Below, piece by piece: positions 15,623 through 23,689 of a stretch of DNA of 42,821 bases. A model generated the notes under the pieces. That model was given only the letters and a program-made list of their open reading frames with translations. It did no database searches and was not told the DNA's origin. This DNA comes from Anaerolineales bacterium (GTDB lineage Bacteria; Chloroflexota; Anaerolineae; Anaerolineales; Villigracilaceae). Position numbers and translations under genes: made by a program. The DNA is taken from NCBI GenBank assembly GCA_013140605.1, contig JABFSL010000066.1:1-42821 (forward strand). The letters run 5' to 3'. How positions within the stretch are numbered: the first letter of the stretch is position 1; the number at the start of each line of letters is the position of its first letter.

Positions 15623-18348
15623 CCAAACAGGAATTACCGAAAGCCTACGATTTCAAATCCACTGAGCCGCGCATTTATGCGATGTGGGAAGCGGGCAAAT
15701 ATTTCAAGCCGCACAACGATCCCAATAACGCGAACTTCGACCCGAGTGTCAAGCCGTTCGTCATTTCGATCCCGCCGCCAAACGTGACGGGCGAACTGCA
15801 CATCGGTCACGCCATGTTCGTCAGTGTGGAAGACCTCATGGTCCGCTATCACCGCATGAAAGGCTACTCCGCACTCTGGGTGCCGGGCACCGATCACGCG
15901 GGCATCGCCACGCAGCTTATGGTCGAGCGCGACCTGCTCAGGAACGATGAGATCACCCGCGAAGAATTGGGACGCGAAAAATTTATCGCGCGCACATGGG
16001 AATGGAAGCATAAATACGGCGGCATGATCACGAATCAGATTCGCCGACTTGGCGCCTCCTGTGATTGGGACCGTGAACGCTTCACCCTTGACGACGGCCT
16101 GAGTCGGGCAGTCCGAGAGGCATTCGTTCGTCTGTATGAGAAAGGACTGATCTATCGCGGCCCGCGTCTCATCAACTGGTCACCGGGGCTGAAGACCGCC
16201 GTCTCAGATCTGGAAGTGGAATACAGCGAAGAGAATGCGAACCTGTATTATTTCAAATATATGATCGCTGGTTCGGACGAGTTCATTCCTGTCGCCACCA
16301 TCCGTCCCGAAACGATTCTTGGGGATACCGCTGTGGCAGTCCACCCTGAGGATGAACGCTATCAGAAATTCATCGGCAAAAAAGCCATCGTGCCGATCCT
16401 TGGTCGCGAGATCCCAGTCATTGCAGACGATTACGTCAGCATGGAATTTGGCACGGGTGCGCTCAAGATCACGCCTGGTCACGACCCGAACGACTATGCC
16501 ATCGCACAGCGTCACAACCTGCCGATCATTTCCATGCTTGATAAAGAGGCGAAGATCAACGAGAACGGCGGACAATATACAGGTCAGGATCGATTCGAGG
16601 CGCGCAAAGTTTTATGGGCGGATATGAAAGAAGCGGGTCTCGTCATCAAGACTGAGCCGTATCGCACCACCATCCCACGTTCACAGCGCGGCGGCGAAAT
16701 CGTCGAGCCGATGATCTCGGAACAATGGTTCGTAAAGATCGAGTCTCTGGCTGAGGCTGGCCTAGCTGCGGTCAAAGATGGACGCATCAAGATCGTGCCT
16801 GAGCGTTTCGATAAGACCTATTACAACTGGCTTGAGAATATCAAGGATTGGTGTATCAGCCGCCAATTGTGGTGGGGACATCGCATCCCTGTTTGGTATT
16901 GTCCCGATCATCACATGACCGTGACTCGTGAAGACCCAACCCAATGCGCCACCTGCGGCTCGAAGGAGATTCATCAGGATGAAGATGTGTTGGATACATG
17001 GTTCTCATCTGGTCTTTGGCCTTTCTCCACATTGGGCTGGCCTGAGCAGACTCCTGACTTGAAATATTTTTATCCGACCTCCTACATGGAAACGGGCTAT
17101 GACATTTTGTTCTTCTGGGTCGCGCGCATGATCATGAGCGGATTGGAATTCACTGGCGAAGCACCATTCCACACCGTCTACCTGCACGGACTCGTCCGCG
17201 ATGAGCATGGACATAAAATGTCCAAGACCAAGGGTAATGTGATCGACCCGCTTATCATTATGGATGATCTTGGAACGGACGCGCTGCGCTTTACGCTGTT
17301 GGTTGGTTCCACGCCCGGTAACGACACCAACGTGGGCGTGAAGAAAGTGGAAGCCAATCGCAACTTTGCGAATAAGATTTGGAATGCGGGACGGTTCGTG
17401 ATCAATGCAATTGACTCTTTGGACGATGGACCGAAGACCGTGGACGGTGGGGGAACAACGGTCAATGGTCAACCGTCCACGGTCTGGACTTTAGCTGATT
17501 CATGGATCTGGGCTCGCCTGCAAAACCTCATCCGCGATGTGGAGCGGCAGTTCCAGAACTTCCAATATGGGCAGGCTGGTCAGCAAATCTACGATTTCAT
17601 CTGGTCTGATTTCGCAGACTGGTATGTGGAAATTTCCAAAGGGCAAATGCACGCGGAGCATGCTGAAAGCAGAAGGCAGACTGTTGAGACACTTGTGCGC
17701 GTGTTCGATACATCCCTGCGTTTACTGCATCCGTTCACACCTTTCGTGACCGAGGAAATCTGGGGACATCTGCACAGCGCCCTGCGCGAGTCGTCTTTGA
17801 AGGATATTGTCAAAGACTGGCCTGACGCGTTGATCATTGCCAAATTCCCCGAGCCGCGCGAACCTGAAGGCTGGGAGGAATCCAAGCTGGCAGAGTTTGC
17901 TTTGATTCAGGAAATTGTCCGCTCGATCCGCAACCTGCGCGCGGAGAAGAACGTCAGCCCTGTGAAGAAACTCGCCGCGCAATTTTCCGCGGGTGATAAA
18001 TTAGACTTGCTGAAGAGTCAGGCAATCGTCATCTCGACGCTTGCGGGTTTGAATGTGGAGGAAGTGAGCTTTGACCGATCCCTGCAGCAAAAGCCAGAGG
18101 ATGCCATCGCGCTCGTGATCGGCTCTGTGGAAGTATACATTCCGCTGGCAGGCATGGTGGACATTGCCAACGAAAAAGCCCGCCTTGAAAAAGAACTCAA
18201 GGAAGCTGAATCTCACATTCAGCGTTTGGAGAATTTGCTTGGCGGAGATTTTGCCAACAAAGCTCCCGCTGCGCTGATACAAAAAGAACGCGATAAGTTA
18301 GCCGCATATAAGGATACTGCCGAGAAGATCAAGGCGCAGTTGAATTAA
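15619..18348 (+). CDS. valS: Valyl-tRNA synthetase, 909 aa
   Basis: Class I synthetase that charges tRNA-Val. HIGH motif in NVTGELHIGHAM (about residue 55), editing domain in the middle (TIRPETILGDTAVAVHP), zinc-like CATCGS segment, KMSKS motif as KMSKTKGNV (about 533), anticodon-binding domain and a C-terminal coiled-coil arm (EKARLEKELKEAESHIQRLENLLGG). The length is normal for bacterial ValRS. Residues about 606-623 (TVDGGG...STVW) come from a 51-bp palindromic insert between the catalytic and anticodon domains and are not part of the conserved core. Start ATG overlaps the preceding gene (ATGA) and has GAAGGAG before it. Confidence 0.97.
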   Translation: MTKQELPKAYDFKSTEPRIYAMWEAGKYFKPHNDPNNANFDPSVKPFVISIPPPNVTGELHIGHAMFVSVEDLMVRYHRMKGYSALWVPGTDHAGIATQLMVERDLLRNDEITREELGREKFIARTWEWKHKYGGMITNQIRRLGASCDWDRERFTLDDGLSRAVREAFVRLYEKGLIYRGPRLINWSPGLKTAVSDLEVEYSEENANLYYFKYMIAGSDEFIPVATIRPETILGDTAVAVHPEDERYQKFIGKKAIVPILGREIPVIADDYVSMEFGTGALKITPGHDPNDYAIAQRHNLPIISMLDKEAKINENGGQYTGQDRFEARKVLWADMKEAGLVIKTEPYRTTIPRSQRGGEIVEPMISEQWFVKIESLAEAGLAAVKDGRIKIVPERFDKTYYNWLENIKDWCISRQLWWGHRIPVWYCPDHHMTVTREDPTQCATCGSKEIHQDEDVLDTWFSSGLWPFSTLGWPEQTPDLKYFYPTSYMETGYDILFFWVARMIMSGLEFTGEAPFHTVYLHGLVRDEHGHKMSKTKGNVIDPLIIMDDLGTDALRFTLLVGSTPGNDTNVGVKKVEANRNFANKIWNAGRFVINAIDSLDDGPKTVDGGGTTVNGQPSTVWTLADSWIWARLQNLIRDVERQFQNFQYGQAGQQIYDFIWSDFADWYVEISKGQMHAEHAESRRQTVETLVRVFDTSLRLLHPFTPFVTEEIWGHLHSALRESSLKDIVKDWPDALIIAKFPEPREPEGWEESKLAEFALIQEIVRSIRNLRAEKNVSPVKKLAAQFSAGDKLDLLKSQAIVISTLAGLNVEEVSFDRSLQQKPEDAIALVIGSVEVYIPLAGMVDIANEKARLEKELKEAESHIQRLENLLGGDFANKAPAALIQKERDKLAAYKDTAEKIKAQLN
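17435..17485. repeat. 51-bp palindromic insert inside valS, in frame
   Basis: Arms AGACCGTGGACGGT and ACCGTCCACGGTCT are perfectly complementary over 14 bases. Length 51 is a multiple of three, so the reading frame is kept and about 17 low-complexity residues are added at a domain junction. Confidence 0.75.
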
Positions 18349-18355
18349 TGTGGAA

Positions 18356-18392
18356 ATTTGTAGGAACACGGCGTCGCCGTGTTCCTACAAAT
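18356..18392 (+). terminator. Palindrome after valS, probable terminator
   Basis: Perfect 18-base arms beginning ATTTGTAGGAACACGGCG around a single T. No T-run follows on the + strand, so it could also be an interspersed palindrome that ends the valS message. Confidence 0.6.
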
Positions 18393-18453
18393 GATTGATT
18401 GCCTGATCCCTCCCCCAAATAAAATATCAGCCAATTCATTGATCGTAATTTTG

Positions 18454-18485
18454 GCAGATGACCTGTCCGATGGTCATCTGCTTTT
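18454..18485 (+). terminator. Hairpin with T-run between valS and ferredoxin
   Basis: GCAGATGACC and GGTCATCTGC pair around TGTCCGAT and are followed by TTTTG. A second, more canonical terminator for the valS transcript. Confidence 0.65.
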
Positions 18486-18562
18486 GATTACAAAATTTGA
18501 CAAACAAAAGACATAAGTCCATTGACGCATGAAATACGATGGGATACCTTACAGGGTATCGC

Positions 18563-18626
18563 ATAAATTACTAAACCGAAATCGTAGTCTTTACCCGCGA
18601 TTTTCTTCGAATGTTTAGTAATTTAT
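18563..18626. repeat. Inverted repeat upstream of ferredoxin
   Basis: ATAAATTACTAAAC and GTTTAGTAATTTAT are perfect 14-base arms; inside them CGAAATCG and CGATTTTCTTCG also partly pair. It is a hairpin or operator-like structure in the 300-base gap before the ferredoxin gene, together with a small GATACC/GGTATC pair at 18543-18560. No protein is encoded in this gap. Confidence 0.6.
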
Positions 18627-18670
18627 AAAACAAGCGATAAAATCTCAAACTTTGAAAAGGAAAATATCCC

Positions 18671-18862
18671 ATGACCATGAAAATCCAAGATGACTGCATC
18701 GCCTGCGGTGCCTGTGTCCCCGATTGCCCCACCGAATCCATCACCGAAGGCGATGGCACCCTGTATGTGATCGATCAGGTCACCTGTGTTGAGTGCGAAG
18801 GCCATTTCGATTCACCCAAGTGCGTCTCCGTTTGCCCGGTCGATTGTATCGTCAAAGCCTAA
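18671..18862 (+). CDS. YfhL-type 2[4Fe-4S] ferredoxin, 63 aa
   Basis: Small electron carrier. CIACGACVPDCP gives the first CxxCxxCxxxCP cluster motif (Cys11, 14, 17, 21). The second is CVECEGHFDSPKCVSVCP, a CxxC-x8-CxxxCP spacing that marks the YfhL/Alvin-type ferredoxins with an insertion between cluster cysteines. AAGGAAA precedes the ATG. It stands alone between the valS terminators and the FMN riboswitch; its redox partner is not evident. Confidence 0.9.
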   Translation: MTMKIQDDCIACGACVPDCPTESITEGDGTLYVIDQVTCVECEGHFDSPKCVSVCPVDCIVKA

Positions 18863-18892
18863 TTGCGTTATCGTACCCGTTACGGGTATAAT
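18863..18892 (+). promoter_or_regulatory. Probable promoter of the FMN riboswitch operon
   Basis: TATAAT at 18887-18892 with a GGG extension before it and a weak TTGCGT -35 (18863-18868) 18 bases upstream. The riboswitch starts about 15 bases after the -10. Confidence 0.65.
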
Positions 18893-18906
18893 CATCACAA
18901 CTTAAT

Positions 18907-19071
18907 AACCTTCGGGGCAGGGTGACACTTGCGCTGTAAATATTGCAAGTGAATTCCCGATCGGTGGTAAAGCCCACGAGCAGTTCGTAGCAACGACTTA
19001 AGTCGTTACTACGCAGAGCATGATCTGGTGTAATTCCAGAGCCGACAGTATAGTCTGGATAGTAGAAGGTA
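18907..19071 (+). promoter_or_regulatory. FMN riboswitch (RFN element)
   Basis: The core blocks are all present in order: CCTTCGGGGCAGGGTGA, ATTCCCGATCGGTGGTAAAG, CCCACGAGC, CCAGAGCCGACAGTATAGTC and TGGATAGTAGAAGG. P1 pairs AACCTTC with GAAGGT. P2 is lengthened by CACTTGC/GCAAGTG. The variable stem between CCCACGAGC and the next core block contains a 28-bp palindrome (18986-19013) that looks like an inserted repeat. It controls the ABC transporter genes that follow. Confidence 0.97.
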
Positions 19072-19112
19072 GAAACAACATGACCCGCGCGGGTTGATGT
19101 GTTGATTCACGC

Positions 19113-19143
19113 CCCGAAAACAGTCACTGTTTTCGGGTTTTTT
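19113..19143 (+). terminator. Terminator of the FMN riboswitch
   Basis: CCCGAAAACAGT and ACTGTTTTCGGG form a perfect 12-bp stem around one C, followed by six Ts. Position and strength fit transcription attenuation by FMN. Confidence 0.93.
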
Positions 19144-19280
19144 ATTCTGACGTGATTCCGCATCCGACTCCGCCCCGGCCTGCGTCTGCGCCCCGAAACT
19201 TAATCGTTGCGAGGCGCATTTTGTTTTCCATCGCTCTCGCGGCGTCCCCGCCGCCGAGGACGGCGGCAAGAGCAGAATTT

Positions 19281-20045
19281 ATGAAACCATCACTCTCACG
19301 CTGGCTTGGACTTATTTCCATCCTTCTTGGCATTCTTGCCTGGGATGTGATCGTCCGCGTCAGTGATTTGCCGAAATTCATTCTCCCATCTCCCGCCGAT
19401 GTGTGGATGCGCATGCTCAAATCCCTTGCAGATGGAAGTTTGTTATTACATACGGGATACACACTGATCGAGATTTTGCTTGGCCTGTTGTTTGGTGTGT
19501 GTTTTGCAACTATTATCGGATACATGCTTGCGAAATCGCGTTCGCTTGAGAAGATATTGTCCCCGTATTTGGTGGCGAGTCAGGCAATTCCGATTGTGGC
19601 GGTTGCGCCTTTGCTGGTGCTCTGGTTCGGGTCGGGCATTACATCCAAAGTGTTGATCTGCGCGTTGATCGTGTTCTTTCCCGTTTTGGTCAATACGGTT
19701 GTCGGTGTGCGCGCCGTGCCTCCAGTTTTATATGACCTGATGAATTCCGTCCGCGCGACCCGCTGGCAGATTTTGCTGAAGTTGGAACTACCCGCATCTC
19801 TGCCCGTTCTGCTCGGCGGATTAAGGATCGGCGCCACGTTATCAGTGATCGGCGCAATTGTCGGTGAGTTGGTGGATGCACAAATTGGATTGGGCTTTCT
19901 GTTGAAGGTGGGCGACTTTCAATACGACACTTCCATGGTGTTTGTGGCGGTGTTTATGCTGGTTTCATTGGCTTTGATGCTGTATGGAATTGTGACTTTG
20001 CTCGAAAAAAGATTTTTGAAGTGGCAAAATCGTTTGGACGTTTAA
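19281..20045 (+). CDS. ribX: Riboflavin-type ABC transporter permease (RibX-like), 254 aa
   Basis: BPD_transp_1-type permease like SsuC/TauC/ThiX, with six hydrophobic segments and the ATPase-coupling EAA loop MNSVRATRWQILLKLELPAS followed by LPVLLGGLRIG. The frame is open back to 19152, but the upstream codons derive from GC-rich palindromic sequence; the ATG at 19281 begins the expected N-terminus and first helix. It is the first gene behind the FMN riboswitch. Chloroflexi are predicted to use RibXY riboflavin importers with such riboswitches, so riboflavin is the most likely substrate. Confidence 0.85.
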   Translation: MKPSLSRWLGLISILLGILAWDVIVRVSDLPKFILPSPADVWMRMLKSLADGSLLLHTGYTLIEILLGLLFGVCFATIIGYMLAKSRSLEKILSPYLVASQAIPIVAVAPLLVLWFGSGITSKVLICALIVFFPVLVNTVVGVRAVPPVLYDLMNSVRATRWQILLKLELPASLPVLLGGLRIGATLSVIGAIVGELVDAQIGLGFLLKVGDFQYDTSMVFVAVFMLVSLALMLYGIVTLLEKRFLKWQNRLDV

Positions 20046-20078
20046 ACGTTCGAACGTTAAAACATTTTAGGAGATACC

Positions 20079-21059
20079 ATGTTAAAGAAATTAGTTTTAC
20101 TCATGCTTGGGCTGGCGATCAGCCTTTCGGCCTGTGGCAGCCCACAGGTCACGAATGAAGCGGGCACGTTGACCACGATCCGCCTGCCGATGGGATATAT
20201 CCCAAATATTCAGTATGCGCCGTTTTATGCCGCCATAGAAAAAGGATATTTCAAAGATGCGGGCATCGAGATCGAATTTGATTATTCGTTCGAGACCGAT
20301 GGCGTGAAGTTGGTGGGTGTTGGCGAACTGCCTTTTGCCGTGGTTTCCGGTGAACAGGTTTTGCTGGCGCGCGCGCAGGATGTGCCGGTGACGTATGTGG
20401 CCGCGTGGTATCAACAGTTTCCGATTTCTGTGATCTCAAAGAGTGATGCAAATATTTCCAAAGCCGAAGATTTGAAAGGCAAGACCATCGGCCTGCCCGG
20501 TTTATTTGGTGCGAATTATATTGGGCTGCGCGCTTTGTTATTTTCCGCTGGCTTGAGTGAAGCGGATGTGACTTTGGAAGAGATCGGTTTCAATCAGGTG
20601 GAGTTGGTTGTTGCGGATAAACAGAATATTATCGTTGGTTATGCCGCGAATGAACCGATCCAATTGCAGGCGCAGGGAATTGATGTGACCGAGTTGCGCG
20701 TGGCTGACGCTGTGCAACTTGCGGCCAATGGAATCCTTGCCAGTGAAAAAGTAATTGCGGAAAACCCCGAGTTGGTGAAAGGTTTTGTCGGCGCGTTCTT
20801 AAAGGGTTTGCAATATACAATTGAAAATCCCGATGACGCATTTGCAATGAGCGCGGCTTATATTCCAAATTTTGCCGATCAGGATCAGGCAGTACAAAAG
20901 GAAATTTTGACCACATCCATTGAAATGTGGAACGCTGACCGCCTCGGTTATTCAGACCCGCAGGCCTGGGAGAATATGCAGAACATTTTGCTGGAGATGA
21001 AGTTGATCCCCGAAAAAATGGATTTGAGCAAAGCCTTCACGAATGAGTTTGTGCCGTAA
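20079..21059 (+). CDS. ribY: NMT1/THI5-like substrate-binding lipoprotein (RibY-like), 326 aa
   Basis: Signal peptide with lipobox LSACGS near residue 20. The mature part RLPMGYIPNIQYAPFYAAIEKGYFKDAGIEIEF is the NMT1/THI5 family opening, followed by VGVGELPFAVVSGEQVLLARAQDVPV and the second-lobe GLPGLFGANYIGLR. Members bind pyrimidine, nitrate/sulfonate or flavin-like ligands. Because the operon is controlled by an FMN riboswitch, riboflavin is inferred. It has an AGGAG site and follows the permease by 33 bases. Confidence 0.85.
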   Translation: MLKKLVLLMLGLAISLSACGSPQVTNEAGTLTTIRLPMGYIPNIQYAPFYAAIEKGYFKDAGIEIEFDYSFETDGVKLVGVGELPFAVVSGEQVLLARAQDVPVTYVAAWYQQFPISVISKSDANISKAEDLKGKTIGLPGLFGANYIGLRALLFSAGLSEADVTLEEIGFNQVELVVADKQNIIVGYAANEPIQLQAQGIDVTELRVADAVQLAANGILASEKVIAENPELVKGFVGAFLKGLQYTIENPDDAFAMSAAYIPNFADQDQAVQKEILTTSIEMWNADRLGYSDPQAWENMQNILLEMKLIPEKMDLSKAFTNEFVP

Positions 21060-21066
21060 ATGATTC

Positions 21067-21155
21067 ATGTCATTGCGAGGAACCCGCAGGGCGACGAAGC
21101 AATCTCAAAATTTTTGGGAGATTGCTTCGGGCAAAGTGCGCCCTCGCAATGACAT
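21067..21155. repeat. Palindromic interspersed repeat, 89 bp
   Basis: ATGTCATTGCGAGGAACC to CCCTCGCAATGACAT, inner GACGAAGCAATCTC / GAGATTGCTTCG arms. It lies inside the operon between binding protein and ATPase and creates an artificial in-frame N-terminal extension (MSLRGTRRATKQ) for the ATPase. Confidence 0.85.
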
Positions 21156-21165
21156 GGTAAAGACT

Positions 21166-21912
21166 ATGACAACCAACCCAATCCTCACTGTAAAAGATTT
21201 GAACGTTGTCTTCCCAGATAGCAACGGAGGTCTTCACGCGCTTGAGGATATTTCATTTGAAGTTTGTCCGCGGGATTTTATTTGTTTTCTGGGGCCATCG
21301 GGTTCGGGCAAGACCACGCTCTTGAGAATTCTTGCGGGTCTTTTGAAGCCTACCAATGGGGAAGTAAATTTTATAGGCAATCAGCATCCCGGGGTCGGCA
21401 TGGTTTTTCAACAACCCAATCTTATGCCCTGGCGTTCGGTGATGGATAACATCAAACTGCCGCTTGAATTGGAGGGGATAAGTGAAACCGATGCGCGCAT
21501 CAAAGCGCAGGAAATGATCGAGCTGGTTGGTCTGCGCGGATTTGAAGACTCGTGGCCGCGTGAGTTATCGGGCGGAATGGCACAGCGCGTGGGAATCGCG
21601 CGCGCGCTCATCCATGACCCGGACCTGCTCCTGCTTGATGAGCCTTTTGGTTCGCTGGATGCGATCACCCGTGAACGCATGTGGATGGAATTATCGCGCA
21701 TCTGGCAGGCCAAACAAAAGACGGTCATCATGGTGACTCACTCGATCAATGAGTCATTATTTCTTGCAGACCGCGTGCTGGTGCTGACCCAACGTCCCGG
21801 TAAAATAAAATTTGACTTGAAAGTGGATCTGCCCCGTCCAAGAAATGATGATATTCGCTACACTCCGCATTTTGGAAAACTGGCGCGAAAATTAAGAGAG
21901 ACGATTGAATAA
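21166..21912 (+). CDS. ABC transporter ATP-binding protein of the riboflavin operon, 248 aa
   Basis: SsuB/TauB-like ATPase: Walker A GPSGSGKTT, Q-loop MVFQQPNLMPW, signature LSGGMAQRV, Walker B LLLLDEPFGSLD and H-loop VTHSINES. The frame is open from 21067, but the first 33 codons lie in the palindromic repeat; the ATG at 21166 (MTTNPILTVKDL) gives the normal family N-terminus. It completes a three-gene importer with the permease and binding protein. RibXY systems are often described without a dedicated ATPase, so its presence here is informative. Confidence 0.88.
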   Translation: MTTNPILTVKDLNVVFPDSNGGLHALEDISFEVCPRDFICFLGPSGSGKTTLLRILAGLLKPTNGEVNFIGNQHPGVGMVFQQPNLMPWRSVMDNIKLPLELEGISETDARIKAQEMIELVGLRGFEDSWPRELSGGMAQRVGIARALIHDPDLLLLDEPFGSLDAITRERMWMELSRIWQAKQKTVIMVTHSINESLFLADRVLVLTQRPGKIKFDLKVDLPRPRNDDIRYTPHFGKLARKLRETIE

Positions 21913-21999
21913 GTAGCTTTACGTAATGTCATGTTGAGCCGCTTTGCGGCGAAACCTCACTGCAATGATCTCAGTGAGGGAATCACGATTGGGTATTAT

Positions 22000-22482
22000 T
22001 TAATCTATATGGAATCCATCCACGATTTCCTGCTTGTGCTTTCGATAATCACGGATAAGCGAATCGACGCAACGGGCTATGGTGGCGGGATTACCGCGAT
22101 AATGAACAATGCTTGTGTCCAATTCCCAGTCACTTTCAGGGATGGTTTTCAGATAAGCGACAAGCGCATCTTTTGTAACGGCGATCTCTCTTAATAATTC
22201 ATCGCGATCTACGGCTGGGAATTGCTCGAAAAATTTCGCGTTGACCTTTCGATAATCGTTCGTGCCATCGTAAAAATAAAATGGTTCCACCCCCTCACGC
22301 AATTCACTGCACCCAACCAATGTGATCCGATTCCAGCCGACAAAATGCGCCGCTATATCACGCGGAGTCCAGTCACCGAGGGAGGCGAGAAAGTTTTCAG
22401 GCGCAAGGTTGCTCAAGGTTTCCGCAAAAGCTGAGTAGGCTGTCACTAGATTGCCAAGTTGTTTATCACGAGGGTCAAACAT
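22000..22482 (-). CDS. ClbS/DfsB-like (DinB superfamily) protein, 160 aa
   Basis: Four-helix DinB-superfamily protein: GDWTPRDIAAHFVGWNR carries the first His region and SLIRDYRKHKQEI the last helix, the pattern seen in ClbS/DfsB and related proteins. Length is normal. GGAG precedes the ATG on the minus strand. It stands alone, convergent with the riboflavin operon. Function unknown; ClbS-type proteins protect against genotoxins, but that cannot be inferred here. Confidence 0.75.
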   Translation of the reverse strand: MFDPRDKQLGNLVTAYSAFAETLSNLAPENFLASLGDWTPRDIAAHFVGWNRITLVGCSELREGVEPFYFYDGTNDYRKVNAKFFEQFPAVDRDELLREIAVTKDALVAYLKTIPESDWELDTSIVHYRGNPATIARCVDSLIRDYRKHKQEIVDGFHID

Positions 22483-22564
22483 AAAAATCTCCTTTCATTT
22501 CATGGCTGCATTACAGCGCTTTTTAAATTGTTATTTGCATTTTATAAATGTAACGGGAGCACTC

Positions 22565-22667
22565 AAAGTTTGTTGGCAAACAGGCTCAAGCCGCCGTCCT
22601 CGGCGGCGTTCGGCGAGTAAATCCTTCGCCGAGGACGGCGAAGGGAGCAAACTCATCTACAAACTTT
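22565..22667. repeat. Composite palindromic repeat
   Basis: Outer arms AAAGTTTGT and ACAAACTTT enclose two GC-rich hairpins, GCCGCCG-TCCT-CGGCGGC and CTTCGCC-GAGGAC-GGCGAAG. Related GCCGCCGAGGACGGCGGC sequence occurs near 19250. It occupies most of the gap between the DinB-like gene and the sulfotransferase. Confidence 0.7.
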
Positions 22668-22730
22668 TAGCGCACCCAAATGTAACCATTCCAGAAAAGT
22701 ACTTGAGTTTTATGATACAACCCTGAATTC

Positions 22731-23633
22731 ATGTTTGAGTCACTATCAAAGATGATTTTGTGGTTAAATACTCCAATGACATTAAAATCTTCACTCCGCC
22801 CCATTGTCTATCAAACCGAAAAAATCGCACAGCGTATCCGCTTTGCATCCCAGCCCGCCCCGCGAAATGACTGGCCGATCCTGCTTGGCATCTCCTTTCC
22901 AAAAAGCGGCACACATTTACTTGATCAAATTTTGCTTGGCTTTTCGAAAGTTGCGCCGTTCTCACTTCGATTAACTTCCTTTTTCTCCCACTACGAAGGC
23001 GAATCAGGCCGCAAGCTTGGTGTGGATGAAATGCTCGCCTGGTTGAATTCCCTTCGTCCGTGCGACGTGGCATCATCTCATCTATTTTCCCTGCCCGAAG
23101 CCGTGGAATATGTCTGTGCGCCTGCCTTCGTTCCTTACTTCATTTTCCGTGACCCGCGTGACATCGTAGTCTCGCATGTCTTCTACGTCACCGACATGGA
23201 ATCGAGCCATGTCCATCATGCTTATTTTAAATCCCTGCCTGATTTTAATGCCCGACTCAAAGTCAGCATCATGGGCCGCCCCGATTCTGATGTGGAATTT
23301 TTTGATATTGGGAATCGCTTCAACGCATATAACGGCTGGCTCGATCAACCTTCTGTGATGAAGATTCATTTCGAAGATTTGATCCATGACCGGGCTGTGG
23401 TATTGAATCAGATCATTGACCATTTCCTGCGGCGAGTCCCGCTTCGCGCCCCCCGACAACTGATTCTCGAATCCCTTGAAACATCCATCAACCCGAAAAA
23501 GTCCCCAACCTTCCGCTCCGGCAAGACGGGCGAATGGAAAAAATATTTCACCGATGACCATAAGAAAGCCTTCAAGGATGTGGCAGGCGACCTGTTGATT
23601 AAGTTGGGGTATGAAAAAGATAATAATTGGTAG
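22731..23633 (+). CDS. PAPS-dependent sulfotransferase, 300 aa
   Basis: Sulfotransferase fold. FPKSGTHLLDQILLG is the 5'-phosphosulfate loop (about residues 55-70), FRDPRDIVVSHVFYV the 3'-phosphate site, MKIHFEDLI the usual strand, and FRSGKTGEWKKYF the C-terminal RxGxxGxWK loop that closes over PAPS. It transfers sulfate to a hydroxyl or amine, probably on a glycan because the following genes are glycosyltransferases. The start at 22731 has no clear ribosome-binding site; an in-frame ATG at 22776 is an alternative. It overlaps nothing before it and opens the glycan cluster. Confidence 0.88.
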   Translation: MFESLSKMILWLNTPMTLKSSLRPIVYQTEKIAQRIRFASQPAPRNDWPILLGISFPKSGTHLLDQILLGFSKVAPFSLRLTSFFSHYEGESGRKLGVDEMLAWLNSLRPCDVASSHLFSLPEAVEYVCAPAFVPYFIFRDPRDIVVSHVFYVTDMESSHVHHAYFKSLPDFNARLKVSIMGRPDSDVEFFDIGNRFNAYNGWLDQPSVMKIHFEDLIHDRAVVLNQIIDHFLRRVPLRAPRQLILESLETSINPKKSPTFRSGKTGEWKKYFTDDHKKAFKDVAGDLLIKLGYEKDNNW

Positions 23634-23689
23634 GATGTTGTACTTGTAAATTGTTGCCTCCCTTGGATGTTATGATAAAGGATCTTGTT

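Noticed and set aside
19152-19280. N-terminal extension of the RibX-like permease
   Set aside because: The extension is Pro/Arg-rich, derives from GC-rich repeat sequence after the terminator, and is not like any permease start; ATG 19281 fits better.
21067-21165. N-terminal extension of the riboflavin-operon ATPase
   Set aside because: The codons are encoded by the interspersed palindromic repeat; the family N-terminus begins at the ATG at 21166.
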